From an uncultured Aurantimonas sp. (GTDB lineage: Bacteria; Pseudomonadota; Alphaproteobacteria; Rhizobiales; Rhizobiaceae): a stretch of DNA of 64,000 nt. Numbering within the stretch: position 1 is the first letter of the stretch; each line of letters begins with the position of its first letter. Location of the stretch: positions 1 to 64,000 of the forward strand of contig CANKZU010000015.1 of NCBI GenBank assembly GCA_947488615.1, in the 5' to 3' direction. The notes under the pieces were generated by a model. It made no database searches. It worked only from the letters and a program-made list of their open reading frames with translations, and was not told where the DNA came from. Shown here piece by piece: positions 34,901 to 43,495 of this stretch. The position numbers and the translations under genes are program-made.

Positions 34901-36289
34901 TCAACCATCGGATGGAAGACCGCCGGAAGCGACCCGGCCGACCAGGTCGGGCAGGGCCTCCACTTCATGCGGCACCATCTCGCCCGAGCGCGGCAGATCA
35001 GCGCTGGCCGCCGGCAAGACCGATTGTCGGAAACCGAGCTTTTCGGCTTCCTTGAGGCGCTGTCCCGCATGGGCGACGGGCCTCACCGCGCCGGAGAGGC
35101 TGACTTCGCCGAAATAGACGCAATCGGAGGGCAGGGCAGCGCCGCTGAGCGAAGAGACGAGCGCTGCCGCCACCGCGAGGTCCGCCGCCGGTTCGGAAAT
35201 CCGGAAGCCGCCGGCGACGTTGAGGTAGACGTCGTGTTGGCCCAGCCGCACGCCACAATGGGCTTCGAGCACCGCCAGGACCATGGCGAGTCGCGGCTGG
35301 TCCCAACCGACGACCGCGCGGCGCGGTGTCCCGAGCGCCGACGGCGCGACCAGGGCCTGAATCTCGACAAGGACCGGGCGGGTTCCTTCCATGCCGGCGA
35401 AGACCGCGGCGCCGGGGGCTTTTTCGTTGCGCTCGCCGAGAAACAGCTCCGACGGATTGCGCACTTCCCGCAGTCCGACGTCGCTCATCTCGAAGACGCC
35501 GATCTCGTCGGTGGGTCCGAAGCGATTCTTGACGGTGCGCAGGATACGGTAGTGGTGGCCACCTTCGCCTTCGAAATACAGAACCGCGTCGACCATGTGC
35601 TCGACGACGCGGGGGCCGGCGATCTGGCCATCCTTGGTGACGTGGCCGACGAGAATCACTGCTGCGCCGCTGGCCTTGGCATAGCGCACGAGCGCCTGCA
35701 CACCTGTGCGGACCTGCGTCACGGTTCCCGGCGCCGATTCGGCCATGTCGCTCCACAGCGTCTGGATCGAATCGATGATGACGAGGTCTGGCCGGCGGGC
35801 TTCGGCGAGAGTCGCGAGGATGTCCTCGACATTGGTCTCGGCCATGAGCTGCACCGACGTGTCCGAGGCTTTCAAGCGCTGGGCGCGAAGGCGCACCTGA
35901 GCCACTGCCTCTTCCCCGGAGACATAGACAACACTGTTTCCACCGCGTGACAGCGCCGCGGCCGCTTGCATCAGCAGCGTCGATTTGCCGATGCCGGGAT
36001 CGCCGCCGATGAGCAGAGCCGATCCACGGACGATGCCGCCGCCGGTCGCCCGGTCGAACTCGTCGATGCCGGAGACGATGCGCGGGGCTTCTTCCATCTC
36101 GCCCGAGAGCGGCAGAAGCGCCGAGGGGCTCCCCTTGCGCCGGCCGCGTTGCGGCCCGCCGCCGATGCCGCCGGAGGTGTTTTCCTCGACGATGGTGTTC
36201 CACTCGCCGCAGGCGTCGCATTTGCCCTGCCAGCGGGCGGTGACCGCGCCGCAGTTCTGGCAAATGAAGCTGAGTTTGGGTTTGGCCAT
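34901..36289 (-). CDS. radA: DNA repair protein RadA/Sms
   Basis: A 462-residue RecA-like ATPase and helicase that promotes branch migration in recombinational repair. The N-terminal C4 zinc finger is Cys10-Cys13...Cys24-Cys27. Walker A is GGDPGIGKST, the RadA-specific KNRFG motif is in KNRFGPTDEIGVFEM, and a Lon-protease-like domain fills the C-terminus (VYLNVAGGFRISEPAADLA). ATG 36289 begins MAKPKLSFIC, the normal start. The frame stays open far upstream only because it runs antiparallel through alr. It starts 17 bp after the alr stop, so it is probably cotranscribed with dnaB and alr. Confidence 0.96.
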   Translation of the reverse strand: MAKPKLSFICQNCGAVTARWQGKCDACGEWNTIVEENTSGGIGGGPQRGRRKGSPSALLPLSGEMEEAPRIVSGIDEFDRATGGGIVRGSALLIGGDPGIGKSTLLMQAAAALSRGGNSVVYVSGEEAVAQVRLRAQRLKASDTSVQLMAETNVEDILATLAEARRPDLVIIDSIQTLWSDMAESAPGTVTQVRTGVQALVRYAKASGAAVILVGHVTKDGQIAGPRVVEHMVDAVLYFEGEGGHHYRILRTVKNRFGPTDEIGVFEMSDVGLREVRNPSELFLGERNEKAPGAAVFAGMEGTRPVLVEIQALVAPSALGTPRRAVVGWDQPRLAMVLAVLEAHCGVRLGQHDVYLNVAGGFRISEPAADLAVAAALVSSLSGAALPSDCVYFGEVSLSGAVRPVAHAGQRLKEAEKLGFRQSVLPAASADLPRSGEMVPHEVEALPDLVGRVASGGLPSDG

Positions 36290-36306
36290 TGTCGCTCGAT
36301 AACCGA

Positions 36307-37479
36307 TCAGCGCCAGCAGCGGTAGACGCGGGCCCCGAGCGCCGTCAAAAGCTCGTAGGCAATGGTGCCGGCGGCTGTCGCCACTGCGTCGATCGGCATG
36401 TCCGGGCCGAAGAATTCTGCCCGCGCGCCGGGCTGGACCGCGTCTTCGGGAAGGTCGGAGACATCCAGGAGGGTGAGATCCATCGAGACTCGGCCGAGCA
36501 CCGGCACCCGCCGGCCGGCGAGGATGGCCTCGGCTCCGGGCCGCAGCTGACGCATCCCGACGCCGGCACCCGACGCGGCACGGTGATAGCCGTCGGCATA
36601 GCCGATGCCGACGGTGGCGATTCGCGTGTCTTTGCTCAGTCTCGCGGCCGCGCCGTAACCGACCGCCTCGCCGGCTTTGGCAATTCGCACCTGGAGAACC
36701 GACGCTGTCAGCCGCGCAACGGTCCTGATCGCTTCCGCCGAACCGGGGCCGGCCTCGCCGCCATACAGCGCGATGCCGGGCCGTGTCAGTTCGAAAGCAT
36801 AGTCGGGGCCGAGAAAGACACCGGCGGAATTGGCAAAGGACCGGGGCACTGACGGAAACAGCCCGGCGAGCGCCCGAAACCGATCGAGCTGTTCGGCGCT
36901 CTGCGATGTCGGCTCGTCGGCGGAAGCCAGATGGCTCATGACCAGACACAGGTCGAGCTCCCCGGAGGCGGCGAAATCGGCGGCCAAGCGGGCATCTTCG
37001 GCTGCGAGGCCGAGACGGTTCATGCCGGTTTCGAGCTGCAGTGCGGCGGGCGCTTTGCTTGCGGCGGTGCGCAGCCCTTCTTGCCAGACGGCGATGTCGT
37101 CCGGCGTCGACAGCACCGGCGTCAGGTTTCGCGCCAGATGAAACGGAACCGTAGCGGGCTCCAGACCCTGGAGCACGAAGATTCGCGGCGCCGCAGAGGC
37201 GGTCGACGCGTTGGGCGGCAACCGATCAAGCGAGTCGCGCAAGGCGGCGCCTTCCTCGGCCCAGGCGACGAAGAAGTCGCGGCATCCAGCTTCCGATAGC
37301 GCCGCTGCGACCTCGGCGGCGCCAAGGCCATAGCCGTTCGCCTTGACCGCCGCGCCCGTGCGGGCGCCGGGATTGCGGAAATCCAGCATCCGCCAGTTGG
37401 CGATCAGCGCGGCGCGGTCGATCTCGACGACCGGCATGCGTTCCGGCCTCACGCTGGCCGGGATCGGAGAAAGCGGCAT
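36307..37479 (-). CDS. alr: Alanine racemase
   Basis: A 390-residue PLP enzyme that supplies D-alanine for peptidoglycan. The PLP lysine is Lys46 in AVKANGYGLG. The second catalytic base region appears as IGYADGYHR, followed by the C-terminal beta domain with RVSMDLTLLDVSD. Length is usual. The start at 37479 lies 10 bp after the dnaB stop, and an internal ATG (MPVVEIDRAAL, 37437) is an alternative. Placement between dnaB and radA fits the frequent dnaB-alr pairing in proteobacteria. Confidence 0.95.
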   Translation of the reverse strand: MPLSPIPASVRPERMPVVEIDRAALIANWRMLDFRNPGARTGAAVKANGYGLGAAEVAAALSEAGCRDFFVAWAEEGAALRDSLDRLPPNASTASAAPRIFVLQGLEPATVPFHLARNLTPVLSTPDDIAVWQEGLRTAASKAPAALQLETGMNRLGLAAEDARLAADFAASGELDLCLVMSHLASADEPTSQSAEQLDRFRALAGLFPSVPRSFANSAGVFLGPDYAFELTRPGIALYGGEAGPGSAEAIRTVARLTASVLQVRIAKAGEAVGYGAAARLSKDTRIATVGIGYADGYHRAASGAGVGMRQLRPGAEAILAGRRVPVLGRVSMDLTLLDVSDLPEDAVQPGARAEFFGPDMPIDAVATAAGTIAYELLTALGARVYRCWR

Positions 37480-37489
37480 CGTCGCGAAA

Positions 37490-38974
37490 CTACTCGAACC
37501 GCTCGGGAAGATAGGTGTCGTCCGCGAGATCGGTGAAGCGCGTGTATTCGGCCTGGAAGGCGAGGGGGACGGTTCCGGTCGGGCCGTGGCGCTGCTTGGC
37601 GATGATCACCTCGGCCTTGCCGCGCGCGTCGTTCAGCGCCTGCTCCCATTTCAGATGTTCGTCGGTGCCACCCTTCGGCTCCCGGTTGGCGAGGTAATAT
37701 TCGTCGCGATAGACGAACATCACTACGTCGGCGTCCTGCTCGATCGATCCCGATTCGCGAAGGTCGGAAAGCTGCGGCCGCTTGTCGTCGCGGCTTTCGA
37801 CCTGACGCGAGAGCTGCGACAGCGCGATGATCGGAACGTTCAGCTCCTTGGCCAAGGCCTTCAAGCCGGTGGTGATCTCAGTGATCTCTTGGACCCGGTT
37901 GCCCTGCGTCCGGCTCGAGCCCTGCATCAGCTGGACATAGTCGATGATCATCACGTCGAGCCCGCGCTGCCGCTTCAGGCGCCGGGCGCGGGCCGAAAGC
38001 TGCGCGATCGAGATACCGCCCGTCTGGTCGATATAGAGCGGCAGCTTCTGCATCATCTCCGAACAGCCGATCAGCTTGGTGAGCTCCTGATCATTGATGT
38101 CGCCGCGCCGGATTTTAGACGAGGAGATCTCGGTCTGTTCGGAGATGATGCGGGTGGCTAGCTGTTCTGCCGACATTTCCAGGCTGAAGAAACCGACGAC
38201 GCCGCCATTCTTGGCCTTGAAGCTGCCGTCCGCCTGCTCGGCGGGCTCGTAGGCCGCCGCGATGTTGAAGGCGATATTGGTCGCGAGCGAGGTCTTGCCC
38301 ATGGCAGGACGGCCCGCCAGGATGATCAGATCGGAGGCCTGCAGCCCGCCCATACGCCCGTCGAGACCGATAATACCGGAGGAAACGCCGGAGAGACCGC
38401 CATCGCGATCCTTGGCCGCGGTGGCCATCTGGACAGCCAGCGTCACCGCCTCCGTAAAGGACTGGAAGCCGCCGTCGTAGCGGCCGGTCTCCGCCAGCTC
38501 GAATAGGCGGCGTTCGGCGTCCTCGATCTGGCTTTTCGGCTCCATGTCGAGAGGCGCGTCGAAGGCGATATTGACCACGTCCTCGCCGATCCGGATCAGC
38601 GAACGGCGAATTGCCAGGTCGTAGATCGCCCGACCGTAGTCGGTGGCGTTGATGATGGTCGTCGCCTCGGCGGCAAGCCGCGCGAGATATTGTGCGACGG
38701 TGAAATCGCCCACCTTGTCGTTGGCCGCGAGGAAGGTCTTGATCGTCACCGGGTTGGCGATCTTGCCCATCCGAATCATCTCGGACGTCTTGCCGAAGAT
38801 CTCCCGGTGCAGCGGCTCGAAGAAGTGGTCGGGTTTCAGAAAGTCGTGGACGACGTAATAGGCGTCGTTGTTGACCAGCATGGCACCGAGCAACGCCTGC
38901 TCGGCCTCGATGTTGCTCGGAGCCTCACGATACAGCGCCGTTTCGTCTTCGATTTTACGCGCCGCATCCGCCAT
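37490..38974 (-). CDS. dnaB: Replicative DNA helicase
   Basis: A 494-residue hexameric 5'-3' helicase of the replication fork. The N-terminal helical domain begins around residue 20 (EAEQALLGAMLV). The RecA-like C-terminal domain has Walker A GRPAMGKTS at 221-229, Walker B MIIDYVQLM and the arginine-finger region near the end. No intein is present, since the Walker A region is uninterrupted. It is the first gene of a minus-strand run with alr and radA. The 186 bp between it and cfa show no terminator that can be recognised by eye. Confidence 0.97.
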   Translation of the reverse strand: MADAARKIEDETALYREAPSNIEAEQALLGAMLVNNDAYYVVHDFLKPDHFFEPLHREIFGKTSEMIRMGKIANPVTIKTFLAANDKVGDFTVAQYLARLAAEATTIINATDYGRAIYDLAIRRSLIRIGEDVVNIAFDAPLDMEPKSQIEDAERRLFELAETGRYDGGFQSFTEAVTLAVQMATAAKDRDGGLSGVSSGIIGLDGRMGGLQASDLIILAGRPAMGKTSLATNIAFNIAAAYEPAEQADGSFKAKNGGVVGFFSLEMSAEQLATRIISEQTEISSSKIRRGDINDQELTKLIGCSEMMQKLPLYIDQTGGISIAQLSARARRLKRQRGLDVMIIDYVQLMQGSSRTQGNRVQEITEITTGLKALAKELNVPIIALSQLSRQVESRDDKRPQLSDLRESGSIEQDADVVMFVYRDEYYLANREPKGGTDEHLKWEQALNDARGKAEVIIAKQRHGPTGTVPLAFQAEYTRFTDLADDTYLPERFE

Positions 38975-39160
38975 GCCGCGTGACCTCTACCGCCGTTTCA
39001 GGATGTGCCCGGACTACACCATGGACCGCCGCGATCCTAGCAAATTGGCACTCTTGCGACGATATGAGTGGGTTCGCCGATACGTGTGAAGTGCTGTGCA
39101 TAAGTCCGGGGATAAAATCCGCCGCGCGTTGACACAACATCCCGCGAGAAACCGCCCTGG

Positions 39161-40447
39161 TTACTCCGCCGCGTTGCGGCTGCCCCATGATTCGAACCGC
39201 GCGGCTCGGCCCGCTGCTTGTTCCTTATCCCGGAGTCGGGTCTCGGTTTCATAGATGTAGTCTCTTGTGATCGGGAGCGAATCCAGCCGCTTCGTCAGCT
39301 GGACCTGGAACACGACGAGATCCTGCCAGCGGAACGCCGTTTCGGACACCGCGAGATAAAATTCCCACATGCGACAGAATCGCTCGTCATAGATCGCCTT
39401 GGCCTCCTCGCGCCGGGCTTGGAAGCGTTCCCGCCAATGCCGCAGTGTGTCGGCATAATGCAGCCGGAGAATTTCGACGTCGGTGACCATCAGACCGCTG
39501 CGCTCGATGGCCTTCGTCACCTGCGACAGGGAAGGCAGGTAGCCGCCCGGGAAAATGTACTTGCCGATGAAGGCGTTGGTGTTCGCCGGCTCTTCGATTC
39601 GCCCGATCGTGTGCAGGAGCATGACGCCGTCGTCGTCGAGGAGACGCGCGCATTGCCCGAAATAGTCCTCATAGAAGTCGAGACCGACATGCTCGAACAT
39701 GCCCACCGAGACGATTCGGTCGAAGGGCCCTTGAGTGTCGCGGTAGTCCTCCAGGCGGAAATCGGCGCGTCCGGTAAGCCCCGAATCCGCGGCCCGGCGT
39801 TGGGCGATCGCCAGTTGTTCGTCGGACAGTGTGACCCCGGTCACCTTCGCGTCCAGGTGCTGGGCCAGATAAAGCCCGAGCCCGCCCCAGCCGCAGCCGA
39901 CATCGAGCGTCCGCAGATCCGGCCGATCGAAGTAGAGCTTGGCGGCGATATGGCGTTTCTTGGCAAGCTGCGCCTGGTCGAGGCTGGCATTCGGGTCTTC
40001 GAAATAGGCGCAACTGTATTGCCGGTCCGTATCGAGGAACAGGTCGTATAACTGGCTCGACAAATCGTAGTGGTGATGGACGTTGGCGCGCGCGCGTTGC
40101 GGCGTGTTGTTCTGGACATAGCGCCGAAAGAGAAGTCGCATTCGAGCGATCGCCCGCATCCACGGCTCGCTCGCCGCGTCGTTACCGCCATTGCGGAACA
40201 CCAAGCTGAGAAGGTCGAAGATGTTGCCCTCGACCATATCGACGCCGCCATTCATGTAGGCTTCGCCGAATTTAAGACCGGGGTTGATCGCGACACCCCA
40301 CTCCGCCGCATTGGAGTTGAACCGGATGTGCAGGGGCTTGCCGGTCCCGTCGCCCCATTGTGACGATTGCCCGGCCGAGTCCGTGACGGTCAGGTTTCCG
40401 AAGCGAAAGAGGTGGGAGAGATAGGTGGAGAGGACGCGGTTCGTCAT
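39161..40447 (-). CDS. cfa: Cyclopropane-fatty-acyl-phospholipid synthase
   Basis: A 428-residue SAM-dependent enzyme that cyclopropanates unsaturated acyl chains of membrane phospholipids. The SAM site is DVGCGWGGLGLYLA. Family segments SCAYFEDPNASLDQAQLAK and VSVGMFEHVG are present. An N-terminal SCP2-like lipid-binding region precedes them. ATG 40447 has AGGAG 7 nt upstream, so the longer in-frame start at 40486 is not needed. It stands alone between the rplI terminator and dnaB. Cyclopropanation is commonly induced in stationary phase, and no such promoter was identified here. Confidence 0.93.
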   Translation of the reverse strand: MTNRVLSTYLSHLFRFGNLTVTDSAGQSSQWGDGTGKPLHIRFNSNAAEWGVAINPGLKFGEAYMNGGVDMVEGNIFDLLSLVFRNGGNDAASEPWMRAIARMRLLFRRYVQNNTPQRARANVHHHYDLSSQLYDLFLDTDRQYSCAYFEDPNASLDQAQLAKKRHIAAKLYFDRPDLRTLDVGCGWGGLGLYLAQHLDAKVTGVTLSDEQLAIAQRRAADSGLTGRADFRLEDYRDTQGPFDRIVSVGMFEHVGLDFYEDYFGQCARLLDDDGVMLLHTIGRIEEPANTNAFIGKYIFPGGYLPSLSQVTKAIERSGLMVTDVEILRLHYADTLRHWRERFQARREEAKAIYDERFCRMWEFYLAVSETAFRWQDLVVFQVQLTKRLDSLPITRDYIYETETRLRDKEQAAGRAARFESWGSRNAAE

Positions 40448-40554
40448 CGAAATCTCCTGACCTTGGTCCGAAGAATCCGCGACCACTCATGGCCGCCGGA
40501 GCGCGGAAACATAAGCTGCGCTGTTAGATTTAAGTGCAAAAACGCTAATGGCAA

Positions 40555-40585
40555 CAAAAAAAGGCTCCGCCGAAGCGAAGCCTTT
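40555..40585 (-). terminator. Strong rho-independent terminator of the rpsF-rpsR-rplI operon
   Basis: On the minus strand an 11-bp stem (AAAGGCTTCGC with GCGGAGCCTTT, one G-T pair) is capped by a TTCG tetraloop and followed by seven T. It lies about 60 bp after the rplI stop. On the plus strand the G-T pair becomes a C-A mismatch, so the direction is clear. Confidence 0.92.
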
Positions 40586-40646
40586 CACACTTACGATCTG
40601 ACCGTATGCCGAACGCGGTTGATATCGCACCGGCCGGCCCGCAGTT

Positions 40647-41258
40647 CTAATGGGCTTCGTTGTCCTCGGCTGGGGCGTCTGCATCGGTCGCTTCGCCCGA
40701 ATCCTCCTCGCCGTCTTCCTGCTCCTCATCGTCGAAGCTCTCCTCTTCGTCGAGGCCGTAGATGGCATCGGCGGAGGTGAGTTCCTCGCCGCGGGCCTGA
40801 CGCTCTGCCTCGTCGGGAGAGCGGGCGACGTTGATCAAAATCTCGACTTCGACGTCGGCATGAAGCGCGATGCTGATCGGGTGCAGCCCGATCCGCTTGA
40901 TCGGCTCGTTAAGTTGGATCTCGTTGCGGCCGACCTTGAAGCCCTCGCCGGCGAGGATATCGGCGATGTCGCGGGTGGATACCGAACCGTAGAGCTGGCC
41001 GGTTTCGCCGGCGGAGCGAACGACGACGAATCGCTTGCCGTCGAGCGTCGCGGCGACGCTCTTGGCTTCGCCCTTGCGCTCTTCGTTGCGAGCCACCAGC
41101 TGGCTCTTCTCCGCTTCAAAGCGCGCGCGGTTGGCGTCGTTGGCGCGCAGCGCGCGACCGGTCGGCAGGAGATAGTTGCGGGCGAAGCCGTCGCGCACCT
41201 TCACGGTGTCGCCCATTTGGCCGAGCTTGGCGATGCGTTCGAGAAGAATGACGTCCAT
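40647..41258 (-). CDS. rplI: 50S ribosomal protein L9 with acidic C-terminal extension
   Basis: A 203-residue L9. The N-terminal rRNA-binding domain starts [17 protein letters not shown] and has the conserved [14 protein letters not shown] long connecting helix and the C-terminal domain ([17 protein letters not shown]) follow. E. coli L9 is about 150 residues. The last ~50 residues here are almost entirely Asp, Glu and Ala, an acidic tail seen in many Hyphomicrobiales. It is the last gene before a strong terminator and starts 32 bp after the DUF2232 gene. Confidence 0.97.
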   Translation of the reverse strand: MDVILLERIAKLGQMGDTVKVRDGFARNYLLPTGRALRANDANRARFEAEKSQLVARNEERKGEAKSVAATLDGKRFVVVRSAGETGQLYGSVSTRDIADILAGEGFKVGRNEIQLNEPIKRIGLHPISIALHADVEVEILINVARSPDEAERQARGEELTSADAIYGLDEEESFDDEEQEDGEEDSGEATDADAPAEDNEAH

Positions 41259-41290
41259 GATCTTGTCCTTTCTGGATCGGAATCGGTTGT

Positions 41291-42262
41291 TCAGGATTGG
41301 CTGAGCGACGGCCCGTCTTGGCCGCGCCAGGTTTCGAAAAGCCCGAGCGCCATGAACAGGGCGATCGGAAAAGACAGCAGCAGGATCGCCGCATAACTCG
41401 TGAACAGCACCAGGCCGCGGCCCGGACGCCCCCGGGTGCGACGATGGAGGCTCGCCAGCCCCACCAAGGTGAAGGCGCCCCCCAACGCGCCGACGAAAAC
41501 GGCGGCGACGAGGCCGATTGATCCGCCGATGAAGGCTACCGCGAGCGCTACGCCGAAGATCGGGAGGGCAATTTTCGGCAAGTGGGTCGCCGAGGGGATG
41601 TCATCCTTCGGTCGCGGCAAGCGGCCGGACACGCGGACGACGGCGGCACCGAGATAAAGACCGCTGACGAGAGTGATGGTCAGGAGCGCCGGCTGGACGT
41701 ACGGCACGAGAGCGATGATAAGTTTCGCGAACTCGCGCAATTGGGTTTCGTTCAGCGTCTCCATCCCCGACCCGCCGCCCTGGCCGAGCGCCTCGACAAC
41801 CGCCGGGACGAAGGCGTCCGGGTCGTAGCCGAGCATCCAGCCGAGAAACAGGCAGGCGCCAATCGCCATCGCGGCGACCGCGAACAGCACCCGTCCCAAG
41901 GGATACCAGTCGAGATCACTCCGGGATTTGCGGGCCGAATTGGCCCCGTTTTCTGGCAAGGTCTCGACAGTGGGCCGCGCCAACCCGGCAAGGTGACCCG
42001 CGACCGCCATCGGCAGCGCCATGGTCCCGAACAGGGTCAGCGCGCTCGGGACCGACTGGGCGATGGCGTAAATCGTCATCCCGGCGACTGCGGAAGCAAT
42101 GAATCCGGCGACTGAACCCCAGCCGAGGCTTGCAATGGCGATCGGGATCGGGGCCGCCAAGGCAAAACTGATCGCCGAGGTCGATTGCAGCACAAGTCCC
42201 GCGAACAGGAGCGCGCTGGCAAGGCCGGATACGACGGCGATGAGGATGGTGGCGGGTTTCAT
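41291..42262 (-). CDS. DUF2232 multi-helix membrane protein
   Basis: A 323-residue integral membrane protein with about eight helices, starting with [20 protein letters not shown] and continuing through segments such as [21 protein letters not shown] and [20 protein letters not shown]. The fold and position recall the DUF2232/S-component-like family (YybS) placed between ribosomal protein genes in many bacteria. No substrate is known. ATG 42262 begins at the first helix, whereas the earlier in-frame start (42310) adds a non-hydrophobic, poorly supported extension. It sits between rpsR and rplI. Confidence 0.82.
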   Translation of the reverse strand: MKPATILIAVVSGLASALLFAGLVLQSTSAISFALAAPIPIAIASLGWGSVAGFIASAVAGMTIYAIAQSVPSALTLFGTMALPMAVAGHLAGLARPTVETLPENGANSARKSRSDLDWYPLGRVLFAVAAMAIGACLFLGWMLGYDPDAFVPAVVEALGQGGGSGMETLNETQLREFAKLIIALVPYVQPALLTITLVSGLYLGAAVVRVSGRLPRPKDDIPSATHLPKIALPIFGVALAVAFIGGSIGLVAAVFVGALGGAFTLVGLASLHRRTRGRPGRGLVLFTSYAAILLLSFPIALFMALGLFETWRGQDGPSLSQS

Positions 42263-42398
42263 GACGTCTTGCGCTGTCCTGCTCGCGGCAGTTAGAGGCC
42301 TCGGCCCCAACTAGGCTGGATGACATCCCGTCCGCGGCCTGACGCGGAGGGAAGCGGAGCGGCATCGTGAGATGCCGCTCCGGATCGAGTAGCCGAGG

Positions 42399-42647
42399 TT
42401 ACTTGATCAGGTAGGGAAGCAGGCCCAGAAAACGGGCGCGCTTGATCGCACGGGCAAGCGCACGCTGGTTCTTCTGCGACACAGCGGTGATCCGGGACGG
42501 GACGATCTTGCCGCGCTCGGAAATGTAGCGCTGCAGGAGGCGAACGTCCTTGTAGTCGATCTTCGGCGAATCGGTGCCGGCGAACGGATCGGACTTGCGG
42601 CGGCGATGGAACGGCCGGCGGGTAGGAAGCTGAGCGATATCGACCAT
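42399..42647 (-). CDS. rpsR: 30S ribosomal protein S18
   Basis: An 82-residue S18. The core [20 protein letters not shown] and the C-terminal [20 protein letters not shown] segments are canonical. S18 pairs with S6 on the small-subunit platform. The gene starts 6 bp after the rpsF stop, so the two partners are made from adjacent cistrons. Confidence 0.98.
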   Translation of the reverse strand: MVDIAQLPTRRPFHRRRKSDPFAGTDSPKIDYKDVRLLQRYISERGKIVPSRITAVSQKNQRALARAIKRARFLGLLPYLIK

Positions 42648-42653
42648 TTGGGT

Positions 42654-43091
42654 CTACTCCGAATCGTTGTCGCGGGGGCGGCGAGGGCGATCGTCGTCGC
42701 GATCGCGACGGGGACCGCGGTCTTCGCGGCCGCCACGATCGTCGCGACCGCCACGGCGAGGCCGCTCATCGCGCTTCTGCATCATGGCCGACTGGCCTTC
42801 CTCGTGCTCCTCGACGCGGATCGTCAGGTAGCGGAGAATATCCTCATTGAAGCGCATCTGGCGCTCCATCTCCTGGACCGCCGCCGACGGGGCGTCGATG
42901 TTCATGAGGGTGTAATAGGCCTTGCGGTTCTTGTTGATCCGGTAGGTCAAGGTCTTGAGACCCCAATTTTCGACCTTGCCGACCGACCCGCCATTGGACT
43001 CCAACACACCGCGATACTGCTCGACGAGCTGATCGACCTGCTGGTTGGAGATGTCCTGGCGCGCGAGGAATACGTGCTCGTAAAGAGCCAT
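42654..43091 (-). CDS. rpsF: 30S ribosomal protein S6 with basic/acidic tail
   Basis: A 145-residue S6. The ferredoxin-like core starts [19 protein letters not shown] and includes [19 protein letters not shown]. After about residue 105 it carries a repetitive Arg/Asp/Gly tail ([14 protein letters not shown] type), common in alphaproteobacteria and distinct from the poly-Glu tail of E. coli S6. It is the first gene of the rpsF-rpsR-DUF2232-rplI operon. Its leader contains a candidate S6:S18-binding structure. Confidence 0.97.
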   Translation of the reverse strand: MALYEHVFLARQDISNQQVDQLVEQYRGVLESNGGSVGKVENWGLKTLTYRINKNRKAYYTLMNIDAPSAAVQEMERQMRFNEDILRYLTIRVEEHEEGQSAMMQKRDERPRRGGRDDRGGREDRGPRRDRDDDRPRRPRDNDSE

Positions 43092-43495
43092 GCGCTATCG
43101 CCTTTCCATGTTTCGTTCGCATTTTGCCTGGGTACAGCGGCTAAGCCTCTGCGACTTCCCTGCGAAACCCGACGATCGGGTCAATTTGGAAAGGCGCCTG
43201 TACGAGAGCGTCGAGAGCGGAGACACGGGAAGCCGATGCCCTGCAGCATCCTGTTGCCGGCAATCCGGCAGCCTTCCGTTCAGCCCCCAGCTGAGACCCA
43301 AGCATTGACGGTCGCGGACCTATCCGGTTTGCGCGGGTTTTTCAAGCCTTTGTTGAATTTGAGGCAAGGGCGTCGTTGCCGCGTCTACGATCCGTGTCGT
43401 TGCCGGGATGCCGCCGCCGCAAGCCCGGCAGGCAGCGGTCGTGTCGGTAGATCGATCCGGAGCGGTTGCGCGAACAGGTTTCTGGCGCTTGGAGG
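43092..43495. other. Intergenic region upstream of rpsF
   Basis: These 404 bases hold no recognisable gene. The part near rpsF is the operon leader. A TTGACC at 43184-43179 on the minus strand could be a -35 element, but the matching -10 (AGGGAA at 17 bp) is poor. The far half, after the end of the GGDEF-EAL gene, has only short inverted repeats and antisense open frames. No terminator for the GGDEF-EAL gene was found. Confidence 0.4.
43117..43154 (-). promoter_or_regulatory. Candidate S6:S18-binding leader of rpsF
   Basis: On the minus strand TCGCA (43154-43150) pairs with TGCGA (43121-43117), closing an internal segment that contains AGCCG and TACCC. A known rpsF leader motif binds the S6:S18 complex through a CCG-containing bulge near an ACC element and represses translation. 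Position (26 nt before the start) and content fit, but the pairing is short and was drawn by eye. Confidence 0.3.

Noticed and set aside
34901..36949. N-terminal extension of radA by 220 codons
   Set aside because: The extension lies inside alr in another frame. The RadA zinc finger starts normally at ATG 36289.
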